NCBI GenBank assembly: GCA_963770315.1 | Contig: CAVYPC010000002.1 | Coordinates: forward strand, 124,001-188,000 | Source of the DNA: VRUE01 sp963770315 | Lineage (GTDB): Bacteria > Actinomycetota > Thermoleophilia > Solirubrobacterales > 70-9 | Reading direction: 5' to 3' | DNA length: 64,000 nt | Part shown: in pieces, positions 51,286 to 59,904 of the stretch | Layout of the letters: each line of letters opens with the position of its first letter | Position numbering within the stretch: position 1 is the stretch's first letter | Program-made: the position numbers and the translations under genes | Notes under the pieces: model-generated | What the model was told of the DNA's origin: nothing | The model's database searches: none | The model's input: the letters and a program-made list of their open reading frames with translations, nothing else

Positions 51286-52440
51286 ATGTTTGGACACCGG
51301 ATCCCCCTGCGGCTGGGCGGCGAGCCGCCGCCCCCCTGGCTCGGGCTGTTGGCGACTCTGCTCGCGGTCGCGGTCGGGACGCTGATCGTCTACCCGCTCA
51401 AGTCGGCGGCCCCGGTCGTCTCGCTCGGTGTCGTCTACCTGCCGGCGATCCTCCTGATCTCGGTCGTTTGGGGGCTGCGCCTCGGGTTGCTCGCCTCCGT
51501 CGCCAGCGCCGTCGCCTTCAACTTCTTCCAGATCCCGCCCCTGCATCGCCTCGCGATCGCCAGCGGCGAGAACTGGGTCGCGCTGGCGGTCTTCGCGATC
51601 GTGGCGATCGTCAGCAGCGCCGTCGCCGGGTTGGCGCGGGCACAGGCGGTTGAGGCGGAGCGGCGCCGCGAGCAAGCGGACCGTGCTCTGGCGGAGCTGG
51701 CCGCGCTCTCCCGCGAGCGCGACAGGATGCAGGCGGAGATGGTCGAGGCGGAGGCGCTGCGCCGCAGCGATGAGCTCAAGACCGCGTTGTTGCGGTCGAT
51801 CTCACACGACCTGCGTACCCCGCTCACCTCGATCATCGCCGGCGGCACGGCGCTTGGCTCGATCACCCTCACCGATGAGGAGCGGGCCGATTTGAGCGAG
51901 GCGATCGTCGCCGAGGGCGGGCGGCTCTCGCGCCTGGTCGAGAACCTGCTCGACATGTCCCGGTTGGAGGCGGGCAAGGCGGAGCCGCATCGCGAGCAGA
52001 CCGACCTCGCCGAGGTGCTGGATGGCGCCCGCGACGCCGTCGCCGGCTCGAAGCTGGTGCGGCTGGCCCTCGATCGCGACCTGCCGACCGTCGAGGCGGA
52101 CGCCGCCCAGCTCGAGCGCGCCTTCGCCAACCTGCTCGAGAACGCGATCCGGCACGGGGGCGGCAGGCCGGTCACGGTGCGGTCGAGGCTGCTCGATGAC
52201 AAGATCGCGATTCGCGTGGTCGATCAAGGTCCGGGCATCCCCGAGAGCGAGTGGCAGCGCATCTTCGAGCCCTTCCAGCGTGGCGAGGCGAACGTGGCGG
52301 GGGGAGGCTCGGGGCTGGGGCTGGCGATCGCCAAGGGCTTCGTCGAGGCAAACGGGGGTGAGATCGCGGTCGAGTCGTTGCCCGGTCAGGGGTCGAGCTT
52401 CGTCGTCGGCTTTCCGCGCAGCGGGCGAGCCGGCGCGTGA
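51286..52440 (+). CDS. kdpD: Histidine kinase corresponding to the C-terminal half of KdpD
   Basis: This 384-residue protein has four close membrane helices matching the DUF4118 sensor region of KdpD, a coiled-coil linker (AEERRREQADRALAELAAL-like), a HisKA domain (RSISHDLRTPLTSI with the phospho-acceptor His), and an ATPase domain (NLLENAIRHGGG, VDQGPGIPES, GSGLGLAIAKG). It lacks the N-terminal KdpD and Usp domains, which are encoded separately at 58179. ATG 51286 lies seven bases after TACGCT; a GTG one codon earlier is the alternative. The stop overlaps kdpE. Confidence 0.92.
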   Translation: MFGHRIPLRLGGEPPPPWLGLLATLLAVAVGTLIVYPLKSAAPVVSLGVVYLPAILLISVVWGLRLGLLASVASAVAFNFFQIPPLHRLAIASGENWVALAVFAIVAIVSSAVAGLARAQAVEAERRREQADRALAELAALSRERDRMQAEMVEAEALRRSDELKTALLRSISHDLRTPLTSIIAGGTALGSITLTDEERADLSEAIVAEGGRLSRLVENLLDMSRLEAGKAEPHREQTDLAEVLDGARDAVAGSKLVRLALDRDLPTVEADAAQLERAFANLLENAIRHGGGRPVTVRSRLLDDKIAIRVVDQGPGIPESEWQRIFEPFQRGEANVAGGGSGLGLAIAKGFVEANGGEIAVESLPGQGSSFVVGFPRSGRAGA

Positions 52441-53117
52441 ACGGCGCCGCGCGAGTCCTCGTCTGCGACGACGAGCCGCAGATCCTCCGCGCCCTCAAGG
52501 TGATCCTCCGCGACGCCGGCTATGAGGCCGTGCCGGCGTCGACCGGGGAGGAGGCGCTCGACCGTGCCGCGGTGAAGCCACCGGCCGCGGCGATCGTCGA
52601 CCTGATGCTTCCGGATATCGACGGTGTCGAGGTGACCAAGCGGCTGCGCGAGTGGAGCGAGATGCCGATCATCGTCCTCTCGGCCGTCGGCGAGGAGGAG
52701 GCCAAGGTTCGCGCCCTCGCCGCCGGCGCCGACGACTACGTGACCAAGCCCTTCGGCCCGCCCGAGCTGGTGGCGAGGCTGGAGGCTGTGCTGCGGCGCG
52801 CCCAGCCCGAGGGGTCTGAGCCGACGATCGTCGCCGAGGGTCTCGAGGTCGATCTCGCCGCCCGCAGCGTTCGGCGCGACGGCGAGCCGGTGCACCTGAC
52901 CCCGACCGAGTTCGAGCTGCTGCGGGTGCTGGCCCGCAACCGCGGGCGCCTGATGACCCACCGCTCGCTCCTGGTCGAGGTCTGGGGGCTCGAGTACGCC
53001 GACGACTTCCAGGTGCTGCGCACCCACGTCGCCAACCTGCGCCGCAAGATCGAGCCCCCCGACGGGCCCCGCTACATCCGCACCGACCCCGGCGTCGGCT
53101 ACCGCTTCGCCGCTTAG
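52437..53117 (+). CDS. kdpE: KdpE-like response regulator (OmpR family)
   Basis: This 226-residue regulator has a receiver domain (VLVCDDEPQILRALKVIL; phospho-acceptor Asp in IVDLMLPDIDG; Lys in YVTKPFGPPEL) and an OmpR-type winged helix (LTPTEFELLRVLARNRGRLM; LRTHVANLRRKIEP; GVGYRFAA). It would activate the kdpFACB genes that begin 550 bases downstream. The GTG start overlaps the kinase stop (GTGA). The TAG stop also begins the repeat-rich region that follows. Confidence 0.94.
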   Translation: MNGAARVLVCDDEPQILRALKVILRDAGYEAVPASTGEEALDRAAVKPPAAAIVDLMLPDIDGVEVTKRLREWSEMPIIVLSAVGEEEAKVRALAAGADDYVTKPFGPPELVARLEAVLRRAQPEGSEPTIVAEGLEVDLAARSVRRDGEPVHLTPTEFELLRVLARNRGRLMTHRSLLVEVWGLEYADDFQVLRTHVANLRRKIEPPDGPRYIRTDPGVGYRFAA

Positions 53118-53142
53118 ATGGTCGATTCCACGGCCTGTAGCT

Positions 53143-53296
53143 AGACAGAGAAGCCTGGCCGGCCTGCGGGCGAATTGACACCCCAAGAGCTCTGCTCTTG
53201 GGGTGAACGATGGGCGCGACCTACGGTCGCGCAATCACCAGATTGCATAGGCCGCTTCGCGACATTCGTCCGCAGACCGGCCAGGCTTCTCTGTCT
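53143..53296 (+). repeat. Composite element unit, Y-core-Y
   Basis: The arms 53143-53175 and 53264-53296 are 33-base inverted repeats with two mismatches. The core has CCCCAAGAGC/GCTCTTGGGG and GCGCGACC-TAC-GGTCGCGC. Compared with the unit at 9542, these stems differ in sequence but remain fully paired. The stretch ACCAGATTGCATAGGCCGCT is identical to that unit. Confidence 0.85.
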
Positions 53297-53418
53297 CGAC
53301 ACGCCCACGGAAACGATCAAGCTGCAAGCGCGATCCCCGGGTTTTCAAGCGCGAGGAAGCTTCAAGCCCGAGGCGACGCCTCATGGGCAGAGCTTTCGAA
53401 GCTCGGTGCGCTTCGTGG

Positions 53419-53557
53419 GGATGGCGGGCGCGTCTCTGCGGGAATGTCGCGAAGCGGCGGCAATGCATCCGGTATCTGCGCGGCGAAGCCGCGCAGCAGA
53501 TTCACCCAAGAGCTCCGCTCTTGGGTGTCAATTCCTGCAGAGGCGCGCCCGCCATCC
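53419..53557 (-). repeat. Composite element unit, X-core-X (inverted orientation)
   Basis: The arms 53419-53445 and 53531-53557 are 27-base inverted repeats with two mismatches. Read on the minus strand, the core matches the unit at 9542-9685, including ACCCAAGAGC/GCTCTTGGGT and GCGCGGC-TTC-GCCGCGC. The flank at 53558-53574 also matches 9525-9541 in reverse complement. Confidence 0.85.
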
Positions 53558-53666
53558 CTGCCTAGCCCGCCGAGCAGGCCCATCTAGAGCGAGTCTTTAC
53601 GAAATCTGTATACGCGGGGCCGGATCGTTCATGCGGCCTTGACGGGGTTGGGCGCAAGATCGATTC

Positions 53667-53750
53667 GTGGATCTCGTCTCCCTCGCCCTAGCGCTGATCG
53701 CCTTCGCGATCTTCTACGCCGCCATCGAGGCACTGGACCGGCTCGGATGA
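53667..53750 (+). CDS. kdpF: KdpF small subunit
   Basis: A 27-residue peptide starting at GTG 53667 is a single hydrophobic helix (DLVSLALALIAFAIFYAAIE) ending ALDRLG. This is the expected size, composition and position for KdpF, the small stabilising subunit of the Kdp pump. Its stop overlaps the kdpA start (GGATGA), which is typical of kdpFA. No strong ribosome site is seen. Confidence 0.85.
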   Translation: MDLVSLALALIAFAIFYAAIEALDRLG

Positions 53751-55501
53751 CCCAGGGCTGGGCTCAGATCCTCGTCTTCATGCTCGTCCTCACCGCGCTG
53801 GTGCCGCTGGTCGGCGGCTACATCGCCCGCGTCTTCGGGGGCGAACGGGTCTTCCTCTCTGCCGTTGTCGCGCCGCTCGAGCGCTTCACCTACCGCGTGC
53901 TGCGCGTGCGGCCCGACGACGGGCAGGACTGGAAGGCCTACGCCCGCTCGGTTGTCGTCTTCAGCCTGCTCTCCTGGTTGGTGCTCTACCTGATCCTCCG
54001 CACCCAGAGCGTCCAGCCGTTCAACCCGGAGGGATTCCACTCCGGCCCCTGGAACCTCAGCTTCAACACCGCCTCCTCGTTCGTCACCAACACCAACTGG
54101 CAGTACTTCGGCGGCGAGACGACGCTCTCCTACTTCGTCCAGATGGCGGGCCTGACCGTGCAGAACTTCGTCTCCGCCGCGGTTGGGATCGCGGCGCTGG
54201 CGGCGGTGATCCGCGGTTTTGCCGCCCGCTCCGGCAAGGCGCTCGGCAACTTCTGGGCCGACCTGGTTCGCATCACCCTCTACATCCTGCTGCCGATCTC
54301 CTTCGTCGCGGCGCTCGTCCTCGTCTCCCAGGGAGTGATCCAGACCCTCGACGGCTCGCAGGCCTTCCACACGATCGCCGGCGGCGCCCAGACGCTGGCG
54401 CTGGGGCCGGTCGCCTCCCAGGAGGCGATCAAGGAGCTGGGGACCAACGGCGGCGGCTTCTTCAACGTCAATAGCGCGATGCCGTTCGAGAACCCGAGCG
54501 GCTTCACCAACCTGGTCGAGCTGCTGCTGATCCTGGTCATCCCCGCCAGCCTCACCTACACCTTCGGCCGCATGGTCGGCAACCGCCGCCAGGGCTGGGC
54601 GCTATACGCGGCGATGACGATCATGTTCGCGATCGGCGTCGCGGTCGTCTACGCGGCCGAGCAGCACGGCAGCCCGGCGCAGCACCACGCCGGCGTCCTC
54701 ACCCACGCCTTCGGCGGCTCCACCGGCGGCAACATGGAGGGCAAGGAGCAGCGCTTCGGCATCGCCGACTCCTCGCTGTGGACCGCGGTGACGACGGTGA
54801 CCTCCTGCGGCGCCGTCAACGCCGCCTTCGACTCCCTCACCGGGATCGGCGGCCTGGTCCCGACTGCAAACCTCTCCACCGGCGAGGTGATCTTCGGTGG
54901 GGTCGGCTCGGGCCTCTACTACATGCTGCTCTTCGTCCTGCTCACCGTCTTCATCGCCGGGCTGATGGTCGGCCGCACCCCCGAGTTCCTCGGCAAGAAG
55001 ATCGAGTCGCGGGAGGTGAAGCTGGTCCTGGTGGGGGTGCTGGTGACGCCCCTGCTGGTGCTGTTCGCGACCTCGTGGGCGGTTGCCGGCCACGACGGCA
55101 CGATCTCGATCTACAACCCCGGCCCGCAGGGCTTCTCGGAGTCGCTGTATGCCTACATGTCGCAGGCCAACAACAACGGCTCCGCCTTCGCCGGCTACAC
55201 CGGCTTCATCCAGCCCCACGCGCCCGGCAACGCGGGGGCCTATGGCTATGACTTCGCCAACCTGCTCGGCGGCCTGGCGATGCTGTTCGCGCGCTTCCTG
55301 CCGATGATCGCCGCGCTTGCCACCGCCGGCTCGCTGGCCGGCAAGAAGGTCGCCCCGGTCGGCGCCGGAACCTTCCGCGCCGACTCTCCCACCTTCGTCG
55401 TCCTTTTGATCGGCGTGATCGCGATTGTCGCCGCGCTCACCTTCTTCCCCGCCTTCCTGCTCGGCCCGACCGTGCAGGGGCTGACCGACCAACTGTTCTG
55501 A
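53747..55501 (+). CDS. kdpA: Potassium-transporting ATPase subunit A
   Basis: This 584-residue membrane subunit forms the K+ selectivity pathway, related to the Trk/KcsA type of channel. It has ten helices and the conserved filter segments SFVTNTNWQYFGGETTLSYF, ELGTNGGGFFNVNSAMPFENP and TTVTSCGAVNAAFDSLTGIGG, with NNNGSAFAGYTG near the C-terminus. Start at ATG 53747 gives MTQGWAQIL and overlaps kdpF. kdpC follows after one base, not kdpB as in most bacteria. Confidence 0.96.
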   Translation: MTQGWAQILVFMLVLTALVPLVGGYIARVFGGERVFLSAVVAPLERFTYRVLRVRPDDGQDWKAYARSVVVFSLLSWLVLYLILRTQSVQPFNPEGFHSGPWNLSFNTASSFVTNTNWQYFGGETTLSYFVQMAGLTVQNFVSAAVGIAALAAVIRGFAARSGKALGNFWADLVRITLYILLPISFVAALVLVSQGVIQTLDGSQAFHTIAGGAQTLALGPVASQEAIKELGTNGGGFFNVNSAMPFENPSGFTNLVELLLILVIPASLTYTFGRMVGNRRQGWALYAAMTIMFAIGVAVVYAAEQHGSPAQHHAGVLTHAFGGSTGGNMEGKEQRFGIADSSLWTAVTTVTSCGAVNAAFDSLTGIGGLVPTANLSTGEVIFGGVGSGLYYMLLFVLLTVFIAGLMVGRTPEFLGKKIESREVKLVLVGVLVTPLLVLFATSWAVAGHDGTISIYNPGPQGFSESLYAYMSQANNNGSAFAGYTGFIQPHAPGNAGAYGYDFANLLGGLAMLFARFLPMIAALATAGSLAGKKVAPVGAGTFRADSPTFVVLLIGVIAIVAALTFFPAFLLGPTVQGLTDQLF

Positions 55502-55502
55502 G

Positions 55503-56111
55503 ATGACCGGCCTGCGCAAAGACCTGCTCACCGCGACTATTGCGATCGTCTTCTTCACCCTGCTGCTCGGCATCGCGTACCCGCTCCTCACCACCGGCGT
55601 CTCGCAGGTGCTGTTTCCCAATGCGGCCAACGGCAGCAGGATCGAAGAGGACGGCGAAGTCGTCGGCTCGAAGCTGATCGGACAGGACTTCCGCGGCGAG
55701 CCGCGTTACTTCCAGAGCCGCCCGTCGGCGACCGAATACAGCGCCGACGTCACCTACTTCAACAACCTCGGGCCGAACAACAGGGAACTATCCGAATTCT
55801 TCGCCGAAGAGCTCCGGGCCTATCTGGCTCGCGAGCGACGCTATGACCCCAGCCTCGCGGCGGCCGACGTTCCCGTCGACGCGGTCACCACCTCGGCCTC
55901 CGGGGTGGACCCCCATATCTCCGCGGCCAACGCGCGCATCCAGGCGCACCGGGTCGCCGCCGTCCGGCGCCTGCCGCTGCGGCGCGTCCTCGACCTGATC
56001 GGCGAGCACACCGAAGGCCGCTTCCTCGGCCTCTTCGGCGAGCCCGGCGTCAACGTCCTCGAGCTCAACCTGGCCCTGGACAAGATCCCGGCAGGAGGGG
56101 TGGGGAGATGA
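55503..56111 (+). CDS. kdpC: Potassium-transporting ATPase subunit C
   Basis: This 202-residue protein has an N-terminal membrane helix (LLTATIAIVFFTLLLGIAYPLL) and KdpC signatures: GSKLIGQDFRGEPRYFQSRPS, NLGPNNRELSEFF, VPVDAVTTSASGVDPHIS and FGEPGVNVLELNLAL. KdpC helps assemble and stabilise the pump. It lies between kdpA and kdpB, giving the order F-A-C-B. Its end overlaps the kdpB start (ATGA). Confidence 0.95.
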   Translation: MTGLRKDLLTATIAIVFFTLLLGIAYPLLTTGVSQVLFPNAANGSRIEEDGEVVGSKLIGQDFRGEPRYFQSRPSATEYSADVTYFNNLGPNNRELSEFFAEELRAYLARERRYDPSLAAADVPVDAVTTSASGVDPHISAANARIQAHRVAAVRRLPLRRVLDLIGEHTEGRFLGLFGEPGVNVLELNLALDKIPAGGVGR

Positions 56112-58186
56112 GCGGCGAGACGCTGCGCAACGAGCCCCGCTCGCTCTTTGACCGCGCGATCGTGCTGCGCGCGCTCCTCGACTCGTTGGCGAAGCTCGAT
56201 CCGCGCCACCAGTTCCACAACCCGGTGATGTTCGTGGTCGAGATCGGCGCCGTCATCACCACGGTCGGCTGGCTGATCCAGCTCTTCGGCGGCCCACCTC
56301 TCGGCGGCGGCGACGAGCCGGCCTGGTTTGCCTTCTCGATCGGCATCTGGCTCTGGCTCACCGTCGTCTTCGCCAACTTCGCCGAGGCGTTGGCGGAGGG
56401 GCGGGGCAAAGCGCAGGCCGACGCGCTGCGCTCGATGCGCACCGAGACGGTCGCGCGGCTGCGCGAGGGCGGCGAGAAGCCCGCCTCGGAGCTGCGCCGG
56501 GGAGACGTGGTGGTGGTCGAGGCCGGCGAGACGATCCCCGGCGATGGCACGGTGGTCGAGGGAATCGCCTCGGTCGACGAGTCGGCGATCACCGGCGAGT
56601 CGGCGCCGGTGGTGCGCGAGTCCGGCGGCGACCGGAGCGCCGTCACTGGCGGAACCCGAGTGCTCTCCGACCGGATCGTGATCGAGATCACCCAGGAGCC
56701 CGGTCAGAGCTTCCTCGACAAGATGATCGCCCTGGTCGAGGGGGCGGAGCGGCGCAAAACGCCCAACGAGATCGCCCTCAACATCCTCCTCGTTGGCCTC
56801 ACGCTGGTCTTCATCGCGGTCGTCGTCTCGCTGCGGCCGTTCGCCAGCTTCTCTCACACCGACACCTCGGTCGTGACGTTGGTCGCGCTGCTGGTGGCGC
56901 TGATCCCGACCACGATCGGCGCCCTGCTCTCGGCGATCGGTATCGCCGGCATGGATCGCCTCGTCCGCCACAACGTGCTCGCCCTCTCGGGCCGCTCGGT
57001 CGAGGCCTCCGGCGACGTCGACGTGCTGCTGCTCGACAAGACCGGCACGATCACGCTCGGCAACCGCGAGGCGATCCGGCTCATCCCGATGCCCGGGATC
57101 GAGGAGTCCGAGCTCGCTGAGGCGGCGCAGCTCTCCTCGCTCGCCGACGAGACCCCCGAGGGCCGCTCGATCGTCGTCCTGGCCAAAACCGAATACGGGA
57201 TCCGCGAGCGCGAGCTGACGACGCACGAAGCCCACTTCATCCCCTTCTCGGCCGAAACGCGGATGAGCGGCGTCGATGTCGACGGCAACCGCTACCGCAA
57301 GGGCGCCGGCGACGCGATTGTCAGCTACGTCGAGGAGCAGGGCGGGCGCCCTCCCGCGGAGCTGCGCGAGCAGCTCGACGCGATCGGCCGCGAAGGCGGA
57401 ACGCCGCTGGCGGTCTGCCGCGACAACCACGTGCTCGGCGTCGTCTACCTCAAGGACATCGTCAAGGAGGGGATGCGGGTCCGTTTCGACGAGCTGCGGC
57501 GGATGGGGATCAGCACCGTGATGGTCACCGGCGACAACCGGCTGACCGCGGCGAAGATCGCCGAGGAGTCGGGGGTCGACGACTTCCTGCCGGAAGCGAC
57601 GCCGGAGCAGAAGCTGGAGCTGATCCGCAGCCACCAGGCCGAAGGCCGCCTGGTCGCGATGGCCGGCGACGGCACCAATGACGCTCCCGCCCTGGCCCAG
57701 TCCGACGTCGGCGTGGCGATGAACACCGGCACCCAGGCGGCCCGCGAGGCGGGCAACATGGTCGACCTCGATTCCAATCCGACGAAGCTCATAGAGATCG
57801 TCGAGATCGGCAAGCAGCTGCTGATCACCCGCGGCGCCCTGACCACCTTCTCGATCGCCAACGACGTCGCCAAGTACTTCGCGATCCTGCCGGCGATCTT
57901 CGCCTTCACCTACGCCGCGCACGCGGGCGAACGAGGGCCGCTCGACTCGCTCAACCTGATGTCGCTGGGCACGCCGCTCTCGGCGATCCTCTCGGCGATC
58001 GTCTTCAACGCCCTGGTGATCCCGTTGCTGGTGCCGCTCGCCCTGCGCGGGGTCCGGTACCGGCCGATCGGCGCCACGGCGCTGCTGCGGCGCAACATGC
58101 TGATCTACGGCCTCGGCGGCCTGATCGCGCCCTTCGTCGGGATCAAGCTGATCGACCTGATCATCCACAATCTCCTCGGTGCATGA
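56108..58186 (+). CDS. kdpB: Potassium-transporting P-type ATPase subunit B
   Basis: This 692-residue P-type ATPase powers K+ uptake. DESAITGESAPVVRE is the actuator loop, Asp310 in LLDKTGTITLGNR is the phosphorylation site, RKGAGDAIVSYV the nucleotide-binding region and MAGDGTNDAPALAQSDVG the hinge. Membrane helices flank these domains as usual. Length matches the family. It overlaps kdpC upstream and the KdpD N-terminal-domain gene downstream, so the pump and that sensor fragment are co-transcribed. Confidence 0.97.
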   Translation: MSGETLRNEPRSLFDRAIVLRALLDSLAKLDPRHQFHNPVMFVVEIGAVITTVGWLIQLFGGPPLGGGDEPAWFAFSIGIWLWLTVVFANFAEALAEGRGKAQADALRSMRTETVARLREGGEKPASELRRGDVVVVEAGETIPGDGTVVEGIASVDESAITGESAPVVRESGGDRSAVTGGTRVLSDRIVIEITQEPGQSFLDKMIALVEGAERRKTPNEIALNILLVGLTLVFIAVVVSLRPFASFSHTDTSVVTLVALLVALIPTTIGALLSAIGIAGMDRLVRHNVLALSGRSVEASGDVDVLLLDKTGTITLGNREAIRLIPMPGIEESELAEAAQLSSLADETPEGRSIVVLAKTEYGIRERELTTHEAHFIPFSAETRMSGVDVDGNRYRKGAGDAIVSYVEEQGGRPPAELREQLDAIGREGGTPLAVCRDNHVLGVVYLKDIVKEGMRVRFDELRRMGISTVMVTGDNRLTAAKIAEESGVDDFLPEATPEQKLELIRSHQAEGRLVAMAGDGTNDAPALAQSDVGVAMNTGTQAAREAGNMVDLDSNPTKLIEIVEIGKQLLITRGALTTFSIANDVAKYFAILPAIFAFTYAAHAGERGPLDSLNLMSLGTPLSAILSAIVFNALVIPLLVPLALRGVRYRPIGATALLRRNMLIYGLGGLIAPFVGIKLIDLIIHNLLGA

Positions 58187-59318
58187 GATGGCCGCCGGAC
58201 AGCTCAAGGTCTTCATCGGGATGGCCGCCGGTGTAGGGAAGACCTACCGGATGCTGCAGGAAGGCCACGCCGAGCAGGATGCAGGGCGCGACGTCGCGAT
58301 CGGCTACATGGAGCCGCACAAGCGCCCGGAGACCTCGGCGCTGGCAGATGGCTTGGAGACCGTGCCGAGGCGACGGGTCCGCTATCGCGACGCCGAGCTG
58401 GAGGAGATGGATCTGCCCGCGCTGCTGGCGCGCTCTCCCGAGCTGGCGCTGATCGACGAGCTCGCCCACACCAACGCCCCCGGAGCGGAGCACGGCAAGC
58501 GCTACGAAGACGTCCGCGACGTCCTCGCGGCCGGAATCGACGTCTTCTCCACCGTCAACGTCCAGCATCTGGAGTCGCTCAACGACCAGGTGGCGGAGCT
58601 GACCGGGGCGCGGGTCCGCGAGACGATCCCCGACGCGGTCCTGGGCGAGGCCGATGAAGTCGTCCTCATCGACCTCACCCCCGAGGCGCTGATCGGGCGC
58701 CTTCAGGCCGGCAAGGTCTACCCCGGCGAGAACGTGCAGGCGGCGCTGAGCAACTTCTTCACGGTGGAGAACCTGCTGGCATTGCGCGAGGTGGCGCTGC
58801 GCCAGGTCGCCCAGGAGGTGGAGGCCAAGCGACTCGTGGTCGAGGAGCCGCTGGGCACTCGCGAGGAGCGGTTTGCGGCCGAGGCGCCGCAGGCGGTCGG
58901 CGAGCGGTTGCTGGCGCTGGTGCGCCCGCGGCCCTCCTCGCAGCGGTTGGTCCGCCGCGCCTGGCGCTCGGCGCAGCGGCTCGGCACCGACCTCGATCTG
59001 CTCTGGGTGAAGCCGCCGAACGAGCCGATCGAGGGCGAGGTCGCGCGGCAGGTGACGGCGCTGCGGCACCTCGCCTCGGTCCTCGGCGCCAACTTCCTGA
59101 TCGAGGAGAGCGACGATCTGGTGCGGGGGGCCGCGGAAACGATCCGTGAGCGTGGCAGCACCTACGTCATGGTCGGCGAGTCGGGGCCGAGACGCGGGCT
59201 CGCCCGCCTGCGCGAGCCGTTGCCGCAGCGCCTGATGGAGGCGACCCCACCCGGCGTCGACGTGCGGATCGTCGCCCTCCGCGGTCGCAGGGAGGAGGAG
59301 GCCGGCGGCGATGGTTGA
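58179..59318 (+). CDS. Stand-alone KdpD N-terminal sensor (KdpD plus Usp domains, no kinase)
   Basis: This 379-residue cytoplasmic protein has the KdpD domain with a Walker A motif (GMAAGVGKTYRML), a Walker B-like segment (LALIDELAHTNAPG) and VFSTVNVQHLESLNDQV. A Usp-like domain follows (about residues 250-370, YVMVGESGPRRG). It lacks the membrane and histidine kinase parts, which lie at 51286-52440. It may bind c-di-AMP or nucleotide through the Usp domain and act on the kinase in trans. The start is GTG 58179, with ATG 58188 as an alternative. It overlaps kdpB and the next gene. Confidence 0.9.
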   Translation: MHEMAAGQLKVFIGMAAGVGKTYRMLQEGHAEQDAGRDVAIGYMEPHKRPETSALADGLETVPRRRVRYRDAELEEMDLPALLARSPELALIDELAHTNAPGAEHGKRYEDVRDVLAAGIDVFSTVNVQHLESLNDQVAELTGARVRETIPDAVLGEADEVVLIDLTPEALIGRLQAGKVYPGENVQAALSNFFTVENLLALREVALRQVAQEVEAKRLVVEEPLGTREERFAAEAPQAVGERLLALVRPRPSSQRLVRRAWRSAQRLGTDLDLLWVKPPNEPIEGEVARQVTALRHLASVLGANFLIEESDDLVRGAAETIRERGSTYVMVGESGPRRGLARLREPLPQRLMEATPPGVDVRIVALRGRREEEAGGDG

Positions 59319-59904
59319 GCACGTCCTCGTCGGCGTCGCACTGCTGCTTGGGCTCGGCGGCGGCTACCTGATCTCCCGCTCGCGCTGGGGGAACGGATCC
59401 CACCAGCCGGACGCCGTGCGCCAGATCCTGCTGCCGTTCACCGGCACGGCGATCTCGCGCCGCGCGGTCGACGCCGCTCTGCGACTGGCCCGCGCCGAGG
59501 GCGCCACGCTGATGCCCGCCTATCTGGCGAGCGTGCCGAAGCGCCTGCCGCTCGATTGCGCGATCCCGGCCGAAGCCGCCAAGGCGATGCCGATGCTGGA
59601 GGCGATCGAGCAGCGGGCGACCGCACAGGGGGTCGGCGTGGACGCGAGGATCGAGCGCGGTCGCTCTTATCGGCACGCGCTGGCGCGCCTGCTGGAGCGG
59701 GAGCGGTTCGATCGCGTCGTCGTCCCGGCGACGGTCGAAGGGGGCGCGGGGCTGTCCGGCGACGATCTCATCTGGGTGCTGGAGAAAGCCCCGGCCGAGG
59801 TCCTGATCCTGCGCCCGGACCCCGCCGACGAGAGCCGCGTCTCGGTTCGGGAGCATCGGGATCCCCGCTCTCCTGCCGCCGGTCGGTTCATGATGCGGCG
59901 GTGA
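59311..59904 (+). CDS. Membrane-anchored Usp-like protein
   Basis: This 197-residue protein starts with one hydrophobic helix (VLVGVALLLGLGGGYLIS) followed by a Usp-like alpha/beta domain (ILLPFTGTAISRRAVDAALR; GRSYRHALARLLERERFDRV). It overlaps the KdpD N-terminal gene by eight bases and is therefore part of the kdp transcript. The classic UspA ATP-binding loop is not clear. It could tether or modulate the split sensor at the membrane, which is inference from position. Confidence 0.75.
   Translation: MVEHVLVGVALLLGLGGGYLISRSRWGNGSHQPDAVRQILLPFTGTAISRRAVDAALRLARAEGATLMPAYLASVPKRLPLDCAIPAEAAKAMPMLEAIEQRATAQGVGVDARIERGRSYRHALARLLERERFDRVVVPATVEGGAGLSGDDLIWVLEKAPAEVLILRPDPADESRVSVREHRDPRSPAAGRFMMRR

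Larger units (their letters stand above)
53118..53666. repeat. Repeat-rich leader between kdpE and kdpF (composite element copy 2)
   Basis: This 549-base gene-free region holds, in order: a unit at 53143-53296 (arms Y), the second module at 53297-53410 shared with 9686-9780, and an inverted unit at 53419-53557 (arms X). TAGATGG at the kdpE stop (53115) is matched by CCATCTA ending at 53586, so the whole set is again bounded by a short inverted repeat starting at a stop codon. The last 80 bases (53587-53666) should contain the kdp promoter; TTTACGAAATCTGTATACG is the only AT-rich part. No protein is encoded convincingly. Confidence 0.8.

Noticed and set aside
53143..53296. Ordinary MITE or IS remnant
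   Set aside because: The 33-base inverted repeats fit, but there is no target duplication, no transposase fragment, and the stem covariation and arm exchange are not explained by transposition alone.
53118..53666. CRISPR array or tandem repeat
   Set aside because: The repeats are inverted palindromic units of different lengths with no regular spacer structure, and no cas genes are present.
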